In this document: piece by piece, positions 8,389-16,404 of the stretch
Layout of the letters: each line of letters starts with the position of its first letter
Numbering within the stretch: the first letter of the stretch is position 1
NCBI RefSeq assembly: GCF_006539185.1
Contig: NZ_BJMN01000026.1
Location: forward strand, 1 to 64,000
Origin: Streptomyces gardneri
GTDB taxonomy: Bacteria; Actinomycetota; Actinomycetes; Streptomycetales; Streptomycetaceae
Length of the DNA: 64,000 nt
Direction of reading: 5' to 3'
The notes under the pieces: model-generated
Seen by the model: the letters and a program-made list of their open reading frames with translations, nothing else
Told to the model about the DNA's origin: nothing
Database searches by the model: none
Translations under genes and position numbers: made by a program

Positions 8389-8417
8389 ACAACGAGCGGC
8401 GCGGCACTTGGGTTACG
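8389..8417 (-). promoter_or_regulatory. putative sigma-BldN promoter of rsbN
   Basis: On the minus strand a perfect CGTAAC (8417-8412) is followed 17 bp later by CGTTGT (8394-8389). The known BldN consensus is CGTAAC, 16 bp, CGTTGA. Transcription would start near 8382, about 124 nt before the rsbN start. I see nothing else recognisable in the 312-bp gap between bldN and rsbN (8259-8570). Confidence 0.65.
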
Positions 8418-8570
8418 CGCGAAAGATGATCGGACCAGTGCGTCACCGAGGCGTCACCGACTGTGAGTTGTGCGGGGGTCGTGGGATGTGGGGGAAGGTG
8501 CGGGGCATGGGGCGAGGACCGGTGGGACTCGGACCGGGATGCGGGGGCGCGTGTGGGGGGCGCGCACCGG

Positions 8571-9362
8571 TCAGCGGGCGTCGTCCGGGAGGAGGCGGGC
8601 CAGGGTGCGGACGGCCCGGTACTGGAGGGTCTTGATGGCGCCCTCGTTCTTCCCCATGACGCGGGCGGTCTCGGCGACCGAGAGGCCCTGGAGGAAGCGC
8701 AGGGTCACGCACTCCTGCTGCTGGGGGTTGAGGCGGCGTACCGCGTCGAGCAGTGCCGCGTTGGAGAGGGACTCCAGGACGGAGTCCTCGGGGCTGCGCT
8801 CCACCTCGTTGGCGTCGAGCATCTCGCCGGTCGTCACTTCGAGGCGGAAGCGGCTGGACTTGAAGTGGTCCGCGACGAGGTTGCGGGCGATGGTGACGAG
8901 CCAGGCGCCGAAGTCGCGGCCCTGCCAGGTGAAGGTGGAGATCCGGCGCAGGGCGCGCAGGAACGTCTCACTGGTCAGGTCCTCCGCGGTCGCCTTCCCG
9001 CCGACGCGGTAGTAGATGTAGCGGTAGACGGTGTCGCTGTACTGGTCGTACAGGCGGCCGAAGGCCTCGGCCTCGCCGGCCTGGGCCCGCTCGACGAGGT
9101 CCATCATGCGAGCGCTGTCGCTGTCGGCGGTGGGGCGGCGGGCGGCGGTCGAGGTTCCGGCGCCGCCGCGGGTTCCCCGTCTGCCCACGGCGGCGCTGCC
9201 GTCGGCCAGGGCATAGCAAGGGCCGGCGGGTGCCGGTGAGGCGAAGGCGAAGGCGGGGACAGGGCCGGCGTACGCGGTGGGGACGAAGCCGCGCAAGTGG
9301 TCGAGGACCGTTGCGCGCAGCGTAGCCAGGCCCGAGGTGTCAACCCCGACGTGTGGGTACAC
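8571..9362 (-). CDS. bldN: developmental RNA polymerase sigma factor BldN
   Basis: A 263-residue ECF sigma factor. Its long N-terminal extension (residues 1-85) is removed by proteolysis in the S. coelicolor protein. Region 2 covers about residues 96-165 (YDQYSDTVYRYIYYRVGG, then AEDLTSETFLRALRR), and region 4 covers about 205-258 (LNPQQQECVTLRFLQGLSVAETARVMGK). BldN directs transcription of bldM and of the chaplin and rodlin coat genes during aerial growth. The GTG at 9362 gives the family N-terminus V-Y-P-H-V-G-V-D. rsbN lies downstream on the same strand. Expression is expected to be repressed by BldD during vegetative growth (known for the gene, not proven from this sequence). Confidence 0.92.
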   Translation of the reverse strand: MYPHVGVDTSGLATLRATVLDHLRGFVPTAYAGPVPAFAFASPAPAGPCYALADGSAAVGRRGTRGGAGTSTAARRPTADSDSARMMDLVERAQAGEAEAFGRLYDQYSDTVYRYIYYRVGGKATAEDLTSETFLRALRRISTFTWQGRDFGAWLVTIARNLVADHFKSSRFRLEVTTGEMLDANEVERSPEDSVLESLSNAALLDAVRRLNPQQQECVTLRFLQGLSVAETARVMGKNEGAIKTLQYRAVRTLARLLPDDAR

Positions 9363-9836
9363 GGGACTCCCAGAGGCAGAGCTTCCATCACGTGCAGTAC
9401 AGGACCGTTCACTCGTCGTGGCGACGGGAGGGGTCCTTTGTGCGTCTGAGGAGAATAACGCTTCGTACAGGCAGCGCTACACCCAGTTGCTCAAATCACC
9501 GATTACGTCGTTTCCGTTACTGCTTGCAGTCGTAACTGGCCACTGTTCGTGACCGGTTGTTGATCGAATTGCTTCCGAGTGTGACTGCGCGGGCGTTGCG
9601 TTGTGCTCAAGTGCAGAACGGGTGAGTGATCGGGGCCGCTGCTGGGTAAGGAGCCCGGAATGCCTGGGAGTCGACCTGTGCGGGGGTGTTCGACCACGGA
9701 CGGGTGAGGGGGCCTGGTCCGGGGTTGTCGCAGATGATCGCAGCCGAAACGTATCGGCAGACCCGTGGCGCGCCGGGGTGAGGCCTCTGCTGCGGAGAGT
9801 GCCGAGGGTGCTGCCGGTGCGCGGTGGCCGGTCGGG
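9363..9836. other. 474-bp regulatory region upstream of bldN
   Basis: No convincing gene. The part nearest bldN (about 9450-9570) is clearly lower in GC than its surroundings and must hold the bldN promoter on the minus strand. I could not match a clean BldD operator. A CGTAAC hexamer at 9531-9536 points away from bldN and lacks a partner -10. The half nearest 9840 is GC-rich with no feature I can defend. Confidence 0.5.
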
Positions 9837-10799
9837 TCAGCGGCGGCGGCGGTGCAGGGCGACCGCGGCGGCGGTGCCGCCGGCGAGCGCGCCGAGGCCC
9901 GCGGCGGCGGGGATGCCGACCTTGGCGGCCTTGCGGCCGGTCCGGTAGTCGCGCAGACGCCACTCCCGGGCCTTTGCGTGCTTGCGGAGCTTGGTGTCCG
10001 GGTTGATCGCGTACGGGTGTCCGACGAGCGAGAGCATCGGGATGTCGTTGTGCGAGTCGCTGTAGGCGGCGCAGCGGCTCAGGTCGAGGCCCTCGGCGGC
10101 GGCGAGGGCGCGTACGGCCTCGGCCTTGGCCGGTCCGTGCAGGGGTTCGCCGACCAACTTGCCCGTGTAGACGCCGTCGACGGACTCGGCGACCGTGCCG
10201 AGCGCGCCGGTCAGGCCGAGGCGCCGGGCGATGATCGTGGCGGTCTCGACCGGGGCGGCCGTGACGAGCCAGACCTTCTGGCCCGCGTCCAGGTGGGCCT
10301 GGGCGAGGCCGCGGGTGCCGGGCCAGATGCGGTCGGCCATGTACTCGTCGTAGATCTCCTCGCCGATCGACATCAGTTCGGAGACGCGGTGGCCCTGGAC
10401 GATGGACAGGGCGCTGTCGCGGGCGTCCTGCATGTGCTCGGGGTCCTCGACGCCGGCGAGCCGGAACCAGGCCTGCTGCCAGGCGAAGCGGGCGAGCTCG
10501 CGGCGCTGGAAGAACTTCCGCTTGTACAGGCCGCGGCCGAAGTGGAAGATCGCGGCGCCCTGCATCACGGTGTTGTCGAGGTCGAAGAAGGCCGCTGCCT
10601 CTTCGTCGCCGACGACGGGGAACTCGGGTTCGGCGGGGGCGGCGGGTTCGGTGGCCGCGGTCTCGGCAGCCGCCTCCTCCCGCTCGCGTTCCAGCTGGAG
10701 CGAGGACTTCCGCGCTGCCTCGGCAGCGGCCTCGCCTGCGAGGACGCTGCGCGCGGTGGCGGAGCGCCTACGAGGGGTGAGCCATCCCAGAGCGGCCAT
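9837..10799 (-). CDS. HAD-IB family phosphatase with C-terminal membrane anchor
   Basis: A 320-residue protein of the SerB/CicA-like HAD-IB group. Motif I is FFDLDNTVMQG, motif II is VTAAPVE, and motif IV is AYSDSHNDIPMLSL. A charged, Ala/Glu-rich N-terminal stretch of about 60 residues precedes the domain. A hydrophobic segment (VGIPAAAGLGALAGGTAAAVAL) followed by an Arg-rich end suggests a tail anchor in the membrane. I start it at the ATG at 10799, where a TATGCT -10 element (10806-10811) sits 6 nt upstream, rather than at a longer frame. It lies just upstream of bldN on the same strand. The substrate is unknown; phosphoserine or a phospholipid head group are possibilities. Confidence 0.82.
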   Translation of the reverse strand: MAALGWLTPRRRSATARSVLAGEAAAEAARKSSLQLEREREEAAAETAATEPAAPAEPEFPVVGDEEAAAFFDLDNTVMQGAAIFHFGRGLYKRKFFQRRELARFAWQQAWFRLAGVEDPEHMQDARDSALSIVQGHRVSELMSIGEEIYDEYMADRIWPGTRGLAQAHLDAGQKVWLVTAAPVETATIIARRLGLTGALGTVAESVDGVYTGKLVGEPLHGPAKAEAVRALAAAEGLDLSRCAAYSDSHNDIPMLSLVGHPYAINPDTKLRKHAKAREWRLRDYRTGRKAAKVGIPAAAGLGALAGGTAAAVALHRRRR

Positions 10800-10890
10800 G
10801 TCGTGAGCATAGCCAGTCTGTTCGGTACTTCCCGACTTGTGACGATGCCGGGGCGTGAACACTGCGGGGCTCCCCTGTTAATTGGACAGA

Positions 10891-11169
10891 ATGGACGTCA
10901 TGTTCGGACGGACGAAGAAGAAGGACGCCGCATCGCGCACCGTGACGCTGATCGGCAAGCCGGGTTGCCATCTCTGTGACGACGCCCGGGCGGTGATCGA
11001 GGCCGTGTGTGCTGAAACAGGGGCACGATGGGAGGAGAAGGACATCACGCTCGACGAGGAGCTCCACAGGGCGTACTGGGAGCAGATCCCCGTCGTTCTC
11101 GTCGACGGTGAACAGCACACCTTCTGGCGCGTGGATCCTCAGCGGCTCCGGCGCGAACTGGGTGCGTGA
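10891..11169 (+). CDS. glutaredoxin-like thiol protein
   Basis: A 92-residue thioredoxin-fold protein of the DUF836/glutaredoxin-like family. The redox motif Gly-Cys-His-Leu-Cys lies near residue 29, the cis-Pro is in QIPVVLVDGE, and a C-terminal segment has WRVDPQRLRREL. It probably exchanges disulfides in the cytosol. The ATG at 10891 is preceded by an AT-rich TTAATT about 7 nt upstream and no ribosome binding site, so the transcript may be leaderless. It lies directly upstream of rex, the NADH/NAD+ sensor, which fits a redox role. Confidence 0.8.
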   Translation: MDVMFGRTKKKDAASRTVTLIGKPGCHLCDDARAVIEAVCAETGARWEEKDITLDEELHRAYWEQIPVVLVDGEQHTFWRVDPQRLRRELGA

Positions 11170-11347
11170 CCGAAAGGCGGTTACCATCATGGACGTTTTG
11201 TTGGGTTTCGGGGGCGGCGTCGTGAGGAGTGTGTGCGGTTTTGCCCCCTTCGGGATCTCAACGCTCTGACCTGCTCCGCGGTTCCGCGACGATGGGAACC
11301 AGCCGCGTGACCCCGGTCACTTTGGCCGGACAAAACGGACACCATCT

Positions 11348-11376
11348 TTGTGCACGCGTTCACAAAGACATAGCCT
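11348..11376 (+). promoter_or_regulatory. rex-hem operon promoter with Rex operator
   Basis: TTGTGC (11348-11353) and TAGCCT (11371-11376) are spaced by 17 bp. The 16-bp Rex operator TGTGCACGCGTTCACA at 11349-11364 covers the -35 and differs from the known consensus TGTGAACGCGTTCACA by one base. Rex would repress its own operon when NADH/NAD+ is low. The leader to the rex start is about 59 nt. Confidence 0.85.
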
Positions 11377-11441
11377 GCATTCGACGGGGCGGTCTTGGGA
11401 CATATGGCCGCCTGCAGCCCCGCTCATCCCGCAGGAGCACC

Positions 11442-12236
11442 GTGGCAACTGGCCGAACTCACCGACCGGCGACCCGTAGCCGAGGAATTCCCGAGGCCAC
11501 CGTCGCCCGGCTTCCGCTGTATCTGCGCGCACTGACCGCGCTGTCGGAGCGCTCCGTACCCACGGTCTCCTCCGAGGAGCTCGCGGCCGCCGCGGGCGTC
11601 AACTCCGCGAAGCTGCGCAAGGACTTCAGCTACCTCGGCTCGTACGGCACCCGTGGTGTCGGCTACGACGTCGAGTACCTCGTCTACCAGATCTCCCGTG
11701 AGCTGGGGCTCACCCAGGACTGGCCCGTGGTCATCGTCGGCATCGGTAACCTCGGCGCCGCGCTCGCCGGCTACGGCGGCTTCGCCTCCCGTGGCTTCCG
11801 GGTCGCCGCGCTGATCGACGCCGACCCCGCCATGACCGGCAAGCCGGTCGCCGGGATCCCCGTCCAGCACAGCGACGACCTCGAGAAGATCATCAACGAG
11901 GACGGCGTCTCCATCGGCGTCATCGCGACACCGGCCGGCGTCGCCCAGCAGGTCTGCGACCGGCTCGTGGCCGCCGGAGTCACCTCCATCCTGAACTTCG
12001 CCCCGACCGTGCTCTCCGTGCCCGACGGCGTGGACGTGCGCAAGGTCGACCTCTCCATCGAGCTCCAGATCCTCGCCTTCCACGAGCAGCGGAAGGCCGG
12101 CGAGGAGGCGGGCGCCGAGGGCGGCCCGGACTCGGGCACGGACACCGGTGCGCCCACCGCGCCGCCCGCCGCCCGCACCGCGGGCGGCAGCCGTAAGGGA
12201 CCCGACGGGGACGTCCCCGCCGTGATGCCGGCATGA
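11442..12236 (+). CDS. rex: redox-sensing transcriptional repressor Rex
   Basis: A 264-residue dimeric repressor. A winged helix occupies residues 1-85 (IPEATVARLPLYLRAL, then SEELAAAAGVNSAKLRKDFSYLGSYG). A NAD(H)-binding Rossmann domain follows (VVIVGIGNLGAAL near residue 98). A charged, low-complexity tail ends PDGDVPAVMPA. Rex binds its operator when NAD+ is high and releases it when NADH binds. The GTG at 11442 matches the S. coelicolor N-terminus (M/V-A-T-G-R-T-H-R-P-A-T-R-S-R-G); longer upstream frames lie over the operator and are not genes. Its stop overlaps the hemA start by ATGA, and it heads rex-hemA-hemC-hemD. Confidence 0.93.
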   Translation: MATGRTHRPATRSRGIPEATVARLPLYLRALTALSERSVPTVSSEELAAAAGVNSAKLRKDFSYLGSYGTRGVGYDVEYLVYQISRELGLTQDWPVVIVGIGNLGAALAGYGGFASRGFRVAALIDADPAMTGKPVAGIPVQHSDDLEKIINEDGVSIGVIATPAGVAQQVCDRLVAAGVTSILNFAPTVLSVPDGVDVRKVDLSIELQILAFHEQRKAGEEAGAEGGPDSGTDTGAPTAPPAARTAGGSRKGPDGDVPAVMPA

Positions 12237-13597
12237 GCCTCCTCGTCGTCGGGCTGAGCCACCGCAGCGCCCCGGTCTCCATCCTGGAGCGGGCCGCGCT
12301 GCCGCAGGACACCCAGATCAAGCTCCTCCAGGACACCCTCGCCGCCGAACCGGCCGCCGAGGCCACCGCCCTGGCCACCTGCAACCGCATCGAGCTCTAC
12401 GCCGACGTGGACAAGTTCCACGCCGGTGTCGCCGAGCTGTCCACGCTGCTCGCGCAGCACAGCGGCGTCGGCCTGGACGAGCTCACTCCCTATCTCTACG
12501 TGCACTACGAGGACCGGGCCGTCCACCACCTCTTCTCGGTGGCCTGCGGGCTCGACTCCATGGTCGTCGGCGAGGGCCAGATCCTCGGCCAGATCAAGGA
12601 CGCGCTCGCGCTCGGCCAGGAGCAGCACACCGCCGGACGCCTCCTCAACGACCTGTTCCAGCAGGCCCTGAGGGTCGGCAAGCGCGCCCACAGCGAGACC
12701 GGGATCGACCGGGCCGGGCAGTCGCTCGTCACCTTCGGCCTCGAGCAGATCGCCGGCGGCGAGGGCGAGGCCGACGTCGACACCTGGGCCAAGGGCAAGC
12801 GGGCGCTCGTCATCGGGGCCGGATCGATGTCCTCGCTGGCCGCGGCCACCCTCGCGCGCTCCGGCGTCTCCGAGGTCGTGATCGCCAACCGCACCCTGGC
12901 CCGCGCCGAGCGGCTCGCCCAGATCCTGAGCGAGCCCGGTGGTACGGGAGTGGCCGCACGCGCGGTCGAGATGGTTGCCGTCGGCGACGAACTGACACGT
13001 GCCGACGTCGTCGTCTCCTGCACCGGCGCCACCGGACTCGTCCTCACCGCCGAGGCCGTCGAGACCGCCGTACAGGGCCGCCGTGCCCCGCTCGCCCTGC
13101 TCGACCTCGCCATGCCCCGCGACATCGACGCCGCCGCGCACCGGATCCCCGGTGTCCGGCTCGTCGACATCGAGTCGCTCGCCGAGGCCTCCGCCGACGC
13201 GCCCATGGCCGCCGACGTCGACCAGGTCCGGGGCATCGTCTCCGACGAGGTCGCCGCCTTCGGCGCCGCCCAGCGCGCCGCGCACATCACCCCGACCGTC
13301 GTCGCCCTGCGCACGATGGCCGCCGATGTCGTGGCCAACGAGGTCGCCCGGCTGGAAGGCCGACTGCCCGACCTCGACGACAAGCAGCGCGCCGAGATCA
13401 CCCAGACCGTGCGACGCGTGGTCGACAAGCTCCTGCACGCGCCGACCGTGCGGGTCAAGCAGCTGGCCAGCGAGCCCGGCGGTGCCGGGTACGCGGACGC
13501 GCTGCGGACACTCTTCGACCTCGACCCGGAGACGGTCGCATCCGTCAGCCGGGCCGACCTGAATGACGCCGACGTCAAGAACCGAGGGCGAGTATGA
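12233..13597 (+). CDS. hemA: glutamyl-tRNA reductase HemA
   Basis: A 454-residue enzyme that reduces glutamyl-tRNA to glutamate-1-semialdehyde, the first committed step of C5-type tetrapyrrole synthesis. The catalytic Cys is in ALATCNRIELYADV near residue 50. The conserved block LDSMVVGEGQILGQIKDA is near 105, the NADPH-binding block ALVIGAGSMSSLAAATL near 190, and the C-terminal dimerisation helix follows. The next step, by HemL, is encoded far away in this window (39.0 kb). Four-base stop-start overlaps with rex and hemC indicate translational coupling, so heme precursor supply answers to the Rex operator. Confidence 0.95.
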   Translation: MSLLVVGLSHRSAPVSILERAALPQDTQIKLLQDTLAAEPAAEATALATCNRIELYADVDKFHAGVAELSTLLAQHSGVGLDELTPYLYVHYEDRAVHHLFSVACGLDSMVVGEGQILGQIKDALALGQEQHTAGRLLNDLFQQALRVGKRAHSETGIDRAGQSLVTFGLEQIAGGEGEADVDTWAKGKRALVIGAGSMSSLAAATLARSGVSEVVIANRTLARAERLAQILSEPGGTGVAARAVEMVAVGDELTRADVVVSCTGATGLVLTAEAVETAVQGRRAPLALLDLAMPRDIDAAAHRIPGVRLVDIESLAEASADAPMAADVDQVRGIVSDEVAAFGAAQRAAHITPTVVALRTMAADVVANEVARLEGRLPDLDDKQRAEITQTVRRVVDKLLHAPTVRVKQLASEPGGAGYADALRTLFDLDPETVASVSRADLNDADVKNRGRV

Positions 13598-14580
13598 CCG
13601 AGAGGGCACTGAGGCTCGGGACCAGGCGCAGCAAGCTCGCCATGGCCCAGTCCGGGCACGTGGCCGACGCCGTCCGGCAGCTGACCGGCCGGCCCGTCGA
13701 GCTCGTGGAGATCACGACGTACGGGGACACCTCCCGGGAGCACCTCGCGCAGATCGGCGGCACCGGCGTCTTCGTCGCCGCCCTGCGCGACGCGCTGCTC
13801 GCCGGTGAGGTGGACTTCGCCGTCCACTCGCTGAAGGACCTGCCGACCGCGCAGCACCCCGAGCTGGTGCTGGCCGCGATCCCGAAGCGCGAGGACCCGC
13901 GCGACGTACTGATCGCACGGGACGGCATCACGCTCGACCGGCTGCCCAAGGGTGCCCGTGTCGGCACCGGTTCGCCGCGGCGCATGGCCCAGCTCCACGC
14001 TTATGCGCGCAGCCACGGCCTGGAGATCACCTGTGTCCCGATCCGGGGGAACATCGACACCCGTGTCGGCTACGTACACAGCGGTGAACTGGACGCGGTG
14101 GTACTCGCCGCGGCCGGTCTCAACCGCATCGGCGGGACCGCGGAGCTGACCGGCTCCCTGTCGCTCGACCACCTGTCGGTCGACTCGGTCCTGCCCGCCC
14201 CCGGTCAGGGGGCCCTGGCGATCGAATGCCCGGCGTCCGACGCCGAGCTCGTCGCCACGCTCGCCGCTCTCGACGACCCGCACACGCGGGCCGCCGTGAC
14301 CGCCGAGCGATCCCTGCTCGCCGCCCTGGAGGCCGGCTGCTCCGCACCCGTGGGTGCGCTGGCCGACCTGCTGGCCGACGACCCCGGTCACGGGCAGGTT
14401 GTCACCGAAATGCGCCTGCGCGGCGTCGTCGGCACCACCGACGGCTCGACGCTGGTGCAGCTGTCCACCACCGGTCCCGTACCCACCTCGCACGACGAGG
14501 CGATGGCGCTCGGACGCGAACTCGCGGACGAGATGCTCGCCAAGGGTGCGGCTGGTCTTATGGGGGAGCGAGCACTTTGA
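13594..14580 (+). CDS. hemC: hydroxymethylbilane synthase (porphobilinogen deaminase)
   Basis: A 328-residue enzyme that joins four porphobilinogens into hydroxymethylbilane. The early block LRLGTRRSKLAMAQS and the catalytic Asp region DFAVHSLKDLPTAQ are present, as are substrate-binding arginines (GTGSPRRMAQL, PIRGNIDTR). The Cys that carries the dipyrromethane cofactor is in LEAGCSAPVGA near residue 250. Its ATG overlaps the hemA stop, and its stop overlaps the TTG start of the next gene, continuing the coupled operon. Confidence 0.95.
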   Translation: MTERALRLGTRRSKLAMAQSGHVADAVRQLTGRPVELVEITTYGDTSREHLAQIGGTGVFVAALRDALLAGEVDFAVHSLKDLPTAQHPELVLAAIPKREDPRDVLIARDGITLDRLPKGARVGTGSPRRMAQLHAYARSHGLEITCVPIRGNIDTRVGYVHSGELDAVVLAAAGLNRIGGTAELTGSLSLDHLSVDSVLPAPGQGALAIECPASDAELVATLAALDDPHTRAAVTAERSLLAALEAGCSAPVGALADLLADDPGHGQVVTEMRLRGVVGTTDGSTLVQLSTTGPVPTSHDEAMALGRELADEMLAKGAAGLMGERAL

Positions 14581-16247
14581 ACCCCACCCGCCCGACCACC
14601 AGCCCTGTGTCCTCGGCCTTCACCGGCCACGGGCACGTCACGTTCCTCGGCGCAGGACCGGGAGACCCCGGACTGCTGACCCTCAGGGCCGTCGAGGCCC
14701 TCGCGGGCGCGGACGTCCTGATCGCCGAGCCGGAGGTGCTCGAGGTCGTTCGCGACCATGCGCGTGCGGGGGTGAGCACGCCTGAGCTGACGGTTGTTGA
14801 CGAGGCGTCAACAGCCGCCGGAGTCCCCGTGTTGAGGGATGCCGCCAATCTTGTCATGGAGGCCGCGAGGGGCGGCAGGCGGGTCGTCCGTGCGGTGACC
14901 GGCGACCCCGGTCTCGACGGGAACGCGGGAGCCGAGATGCTCGCCTGCGCCGCCGAGGGCATCCCCTTCGAGGTCGTCCCCGGTGTCGCCACCGCCGTCG
15001 GCGTGCCCGCCTACGCCGGTGTCCCGCTGCGTGACGCGCAGGGCACGGACGTGCGGTTCGTCGACGCCAGGACCGCCGACGAGCGGTGCTGGGCCGAGGT
15101 CGGCGCCTCCGACGGCACCGTCGTCGTGTCCACCTCGCTCGACTCGGTGGCCGCGGCCGCCGGTGAACTGGTGGCGGCAGGCCGTAAGCCGGACACCCCG
15201 CTCACCGTCACGATCGCGGGCACGACCACCCGGCAGCGGACCTGGACCGCGACGCTCGGCACGATCGCCCAGGTCTTCAAGCAGGGCAAGATCCTCCCCT
15301 CGCCCGAGGGCCACCGACCCGTCATAGCCGTGGTCGGCGAGCGCAGCGCCCCGGCGCAGCGGGACCAGCTGTCGTGGTTCGAGTCGAAGCCGCTCTTCGG
15401 GTGGCGGGTGCTCGTGCCGCGCACCAAGGAGCAGGCCGCCTCGCTCTCCGACCAGCTGCGTTCGTACGGAGCGGTGCCGCACGAGGTGCCGACGATCGCC
15501 GTCGAGCCGCCGCGGACCCCGCAGCAGATGGAGCGGGCGGTCAAGGGGCTCGTCACCGGACGGTACGAGTGGATCGCCTTCACCTCGGTGAACGCGGTGA
15601 AGGCCGTACGGGAGAAGTTCGAGGAGTACGGGCTCGACGCGCGTGCCTTCGCCGGGATCAAGGTCGCGGCGGTGGGCGAGCAGACTGCCGCGGCGCTGGT
15701 CGACTTCGGTGTGAAGCCGGACCTGGTGCCGAGCGGTGAGCAGTCGGCGGCGGGGCTTCTCGAGGACTGGCCGCCCTACGACCCGGTCTTCGACCCGATC
15801 GACCGCGTCTTCCTGCCGCGGGCCGACATCGCGACCGAGACGCTGGTCGCCGGGCTCATCGAGCTCGGGTGGGAGGTCGACGACGTCACCGCCTACCGGA
15901 CCGTACGGGCGTCGCCGCCGCCGGCGGACACGCGCGAGGCGATCAAGGGGGGCGGGTTCGACGCCGTTCTCTTCACGTCGTCGTCGACCGTGCGGAACCT
16001 GGTCGGTATCGCCGGGAAGCCGCACAACGTGACGGTGATCGCGTGCATCGGTCCCGCTACGGCCAAGACGGCCGAGGAGCACGGGCTGCGGGTGGACGTG
16101 CTGTCGCCCGAGCCGTCCGTGCACAAGCTGGCGGAGGCGCTGGCGGACTTCGGGCTGCGGCGGCGGGAGGCCGCGCTGGAGGCCGGGGATCCGGTGACGC
16201 GGCCGAGTGAGCGGCGGCCGGGGGCGCGGAGGCGGCGGACCACGTAG
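14577..16247 (+). CDS. hemD: fused uroporphyrinogen-III methyltransferase / uroporphyrinogen-III synthase
   Basis: A 556-residue two-domain protein. Residues 15-265 form a CobA/SUMT-type SAM methyltransferase (VTFLGAGPGDPGLLTLRAVEAL at the start, then VVPGVATAVGVPAYAGVPL). From about residue 275 the chain is a HemD-type synthase (GWRVLVPRTKEQAASLSDQL, later DAVLFTSSSTVRNLVG). The first activity leads toward siroheme and B12; the second makes the common precursor uroporphyrinogen III. I start at the TTG at 14577 because GGAG lies 8 nt upstream and the codon overlaps the hemC stop as TTGA. A much longer upstream frame is only the shadow of hemC. Confidence 0.9.
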   Translation: MNPTRPTTSPVSSAFTGHGHVTFLGAGPGDPGLLTLRAVEALAGADVLIAEPEVLEVVRDHARAGVSTPELTVVDEASTAAGVPVLRDAANLVMEAARGGRRVVRAVTGDPGLDGNAGAEMLACAAEGIPFEVVPGVATAVGVPAYAGVPLRDAQGTDVRFVDARTADERCWAEVGASDGTVVVSTSLDSVAAAAGELVAAGRKPDTPLTVTIAGTTTRQRTWTATLGTIAQVFKQGKILPSPEGHRPVIAVVGERSAPAQRDQLSWFESKPLFGWRVLVPRTKEQAASLSDQLRSYGAVPHEVPTIAVEPPRTPQQMERAVKGLVTGRYEWIAFTSVNAVKAVREKFEEYGLDARAFAGIKVAAVGEQTAAALVDFGVKPDLVPSGEQSAAGLLEDWPPYDPVFDPIDRVFLPRADIATETLVAGLIELGWEVDDVTAYRTVRASPPPADTREAIKGGGFDAVLFTSSSTVRNLVGIAGKPHNVTVIACIGPATAKTAEEHGLRVDVLSPEPSVHKLAEALADFGLRRREAALEAGDPVTRPSERRPGARRRRTT

Positions 16248-16266
16248 GTGGGTGTTTGCCCGGTCG

Positions 16267-16317
16267 GGGCGCGGGTTCCTTTTTGGGGCCCGCGCCCTGG
16301 TGCGTTTCGGGCGCACC
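16267..16317 (+). terminator. tandem hairpins after hemD
   Basis: GGGCGCGGG pairs with CCCGCGCCC (16267-16297, the loop containing a T run), and GGTGCG pairs with CGCACC (16299-16317). They probably end the rex-hem transcript before hemB. Confidence 0.6.
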
Positions 16318-16404
16318 ATGCGTGCGGCGTTCTGGTCGGCGGCAGGTTCGGCGGCAACAAGGTGTCGGTAAGAGCACTGTTTGGGCGGGCGTAGCCTCGG
16401 GATT

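Noticed and set aside
9531..9536. CGTAAC, a possible BldN -35, upstream of bldN
   Set aside because: It points away from bldN, has no matching -10 at 16-17 bp, and no gene follows on that strand.
9363..9600. BldD operator upstream of bldN
   Set aside because: BldD control is known for this gene, but I could not match the palindrome consensus without many mismatches, so no site is claimed.
11189..11269. A 26-codon frame between the glutaredoxin-like gene and rex
   Set aside because: It has a start codon but poor coding character and no homologue I recognise; it more likely lies in spacer DNA before the Rex operator.
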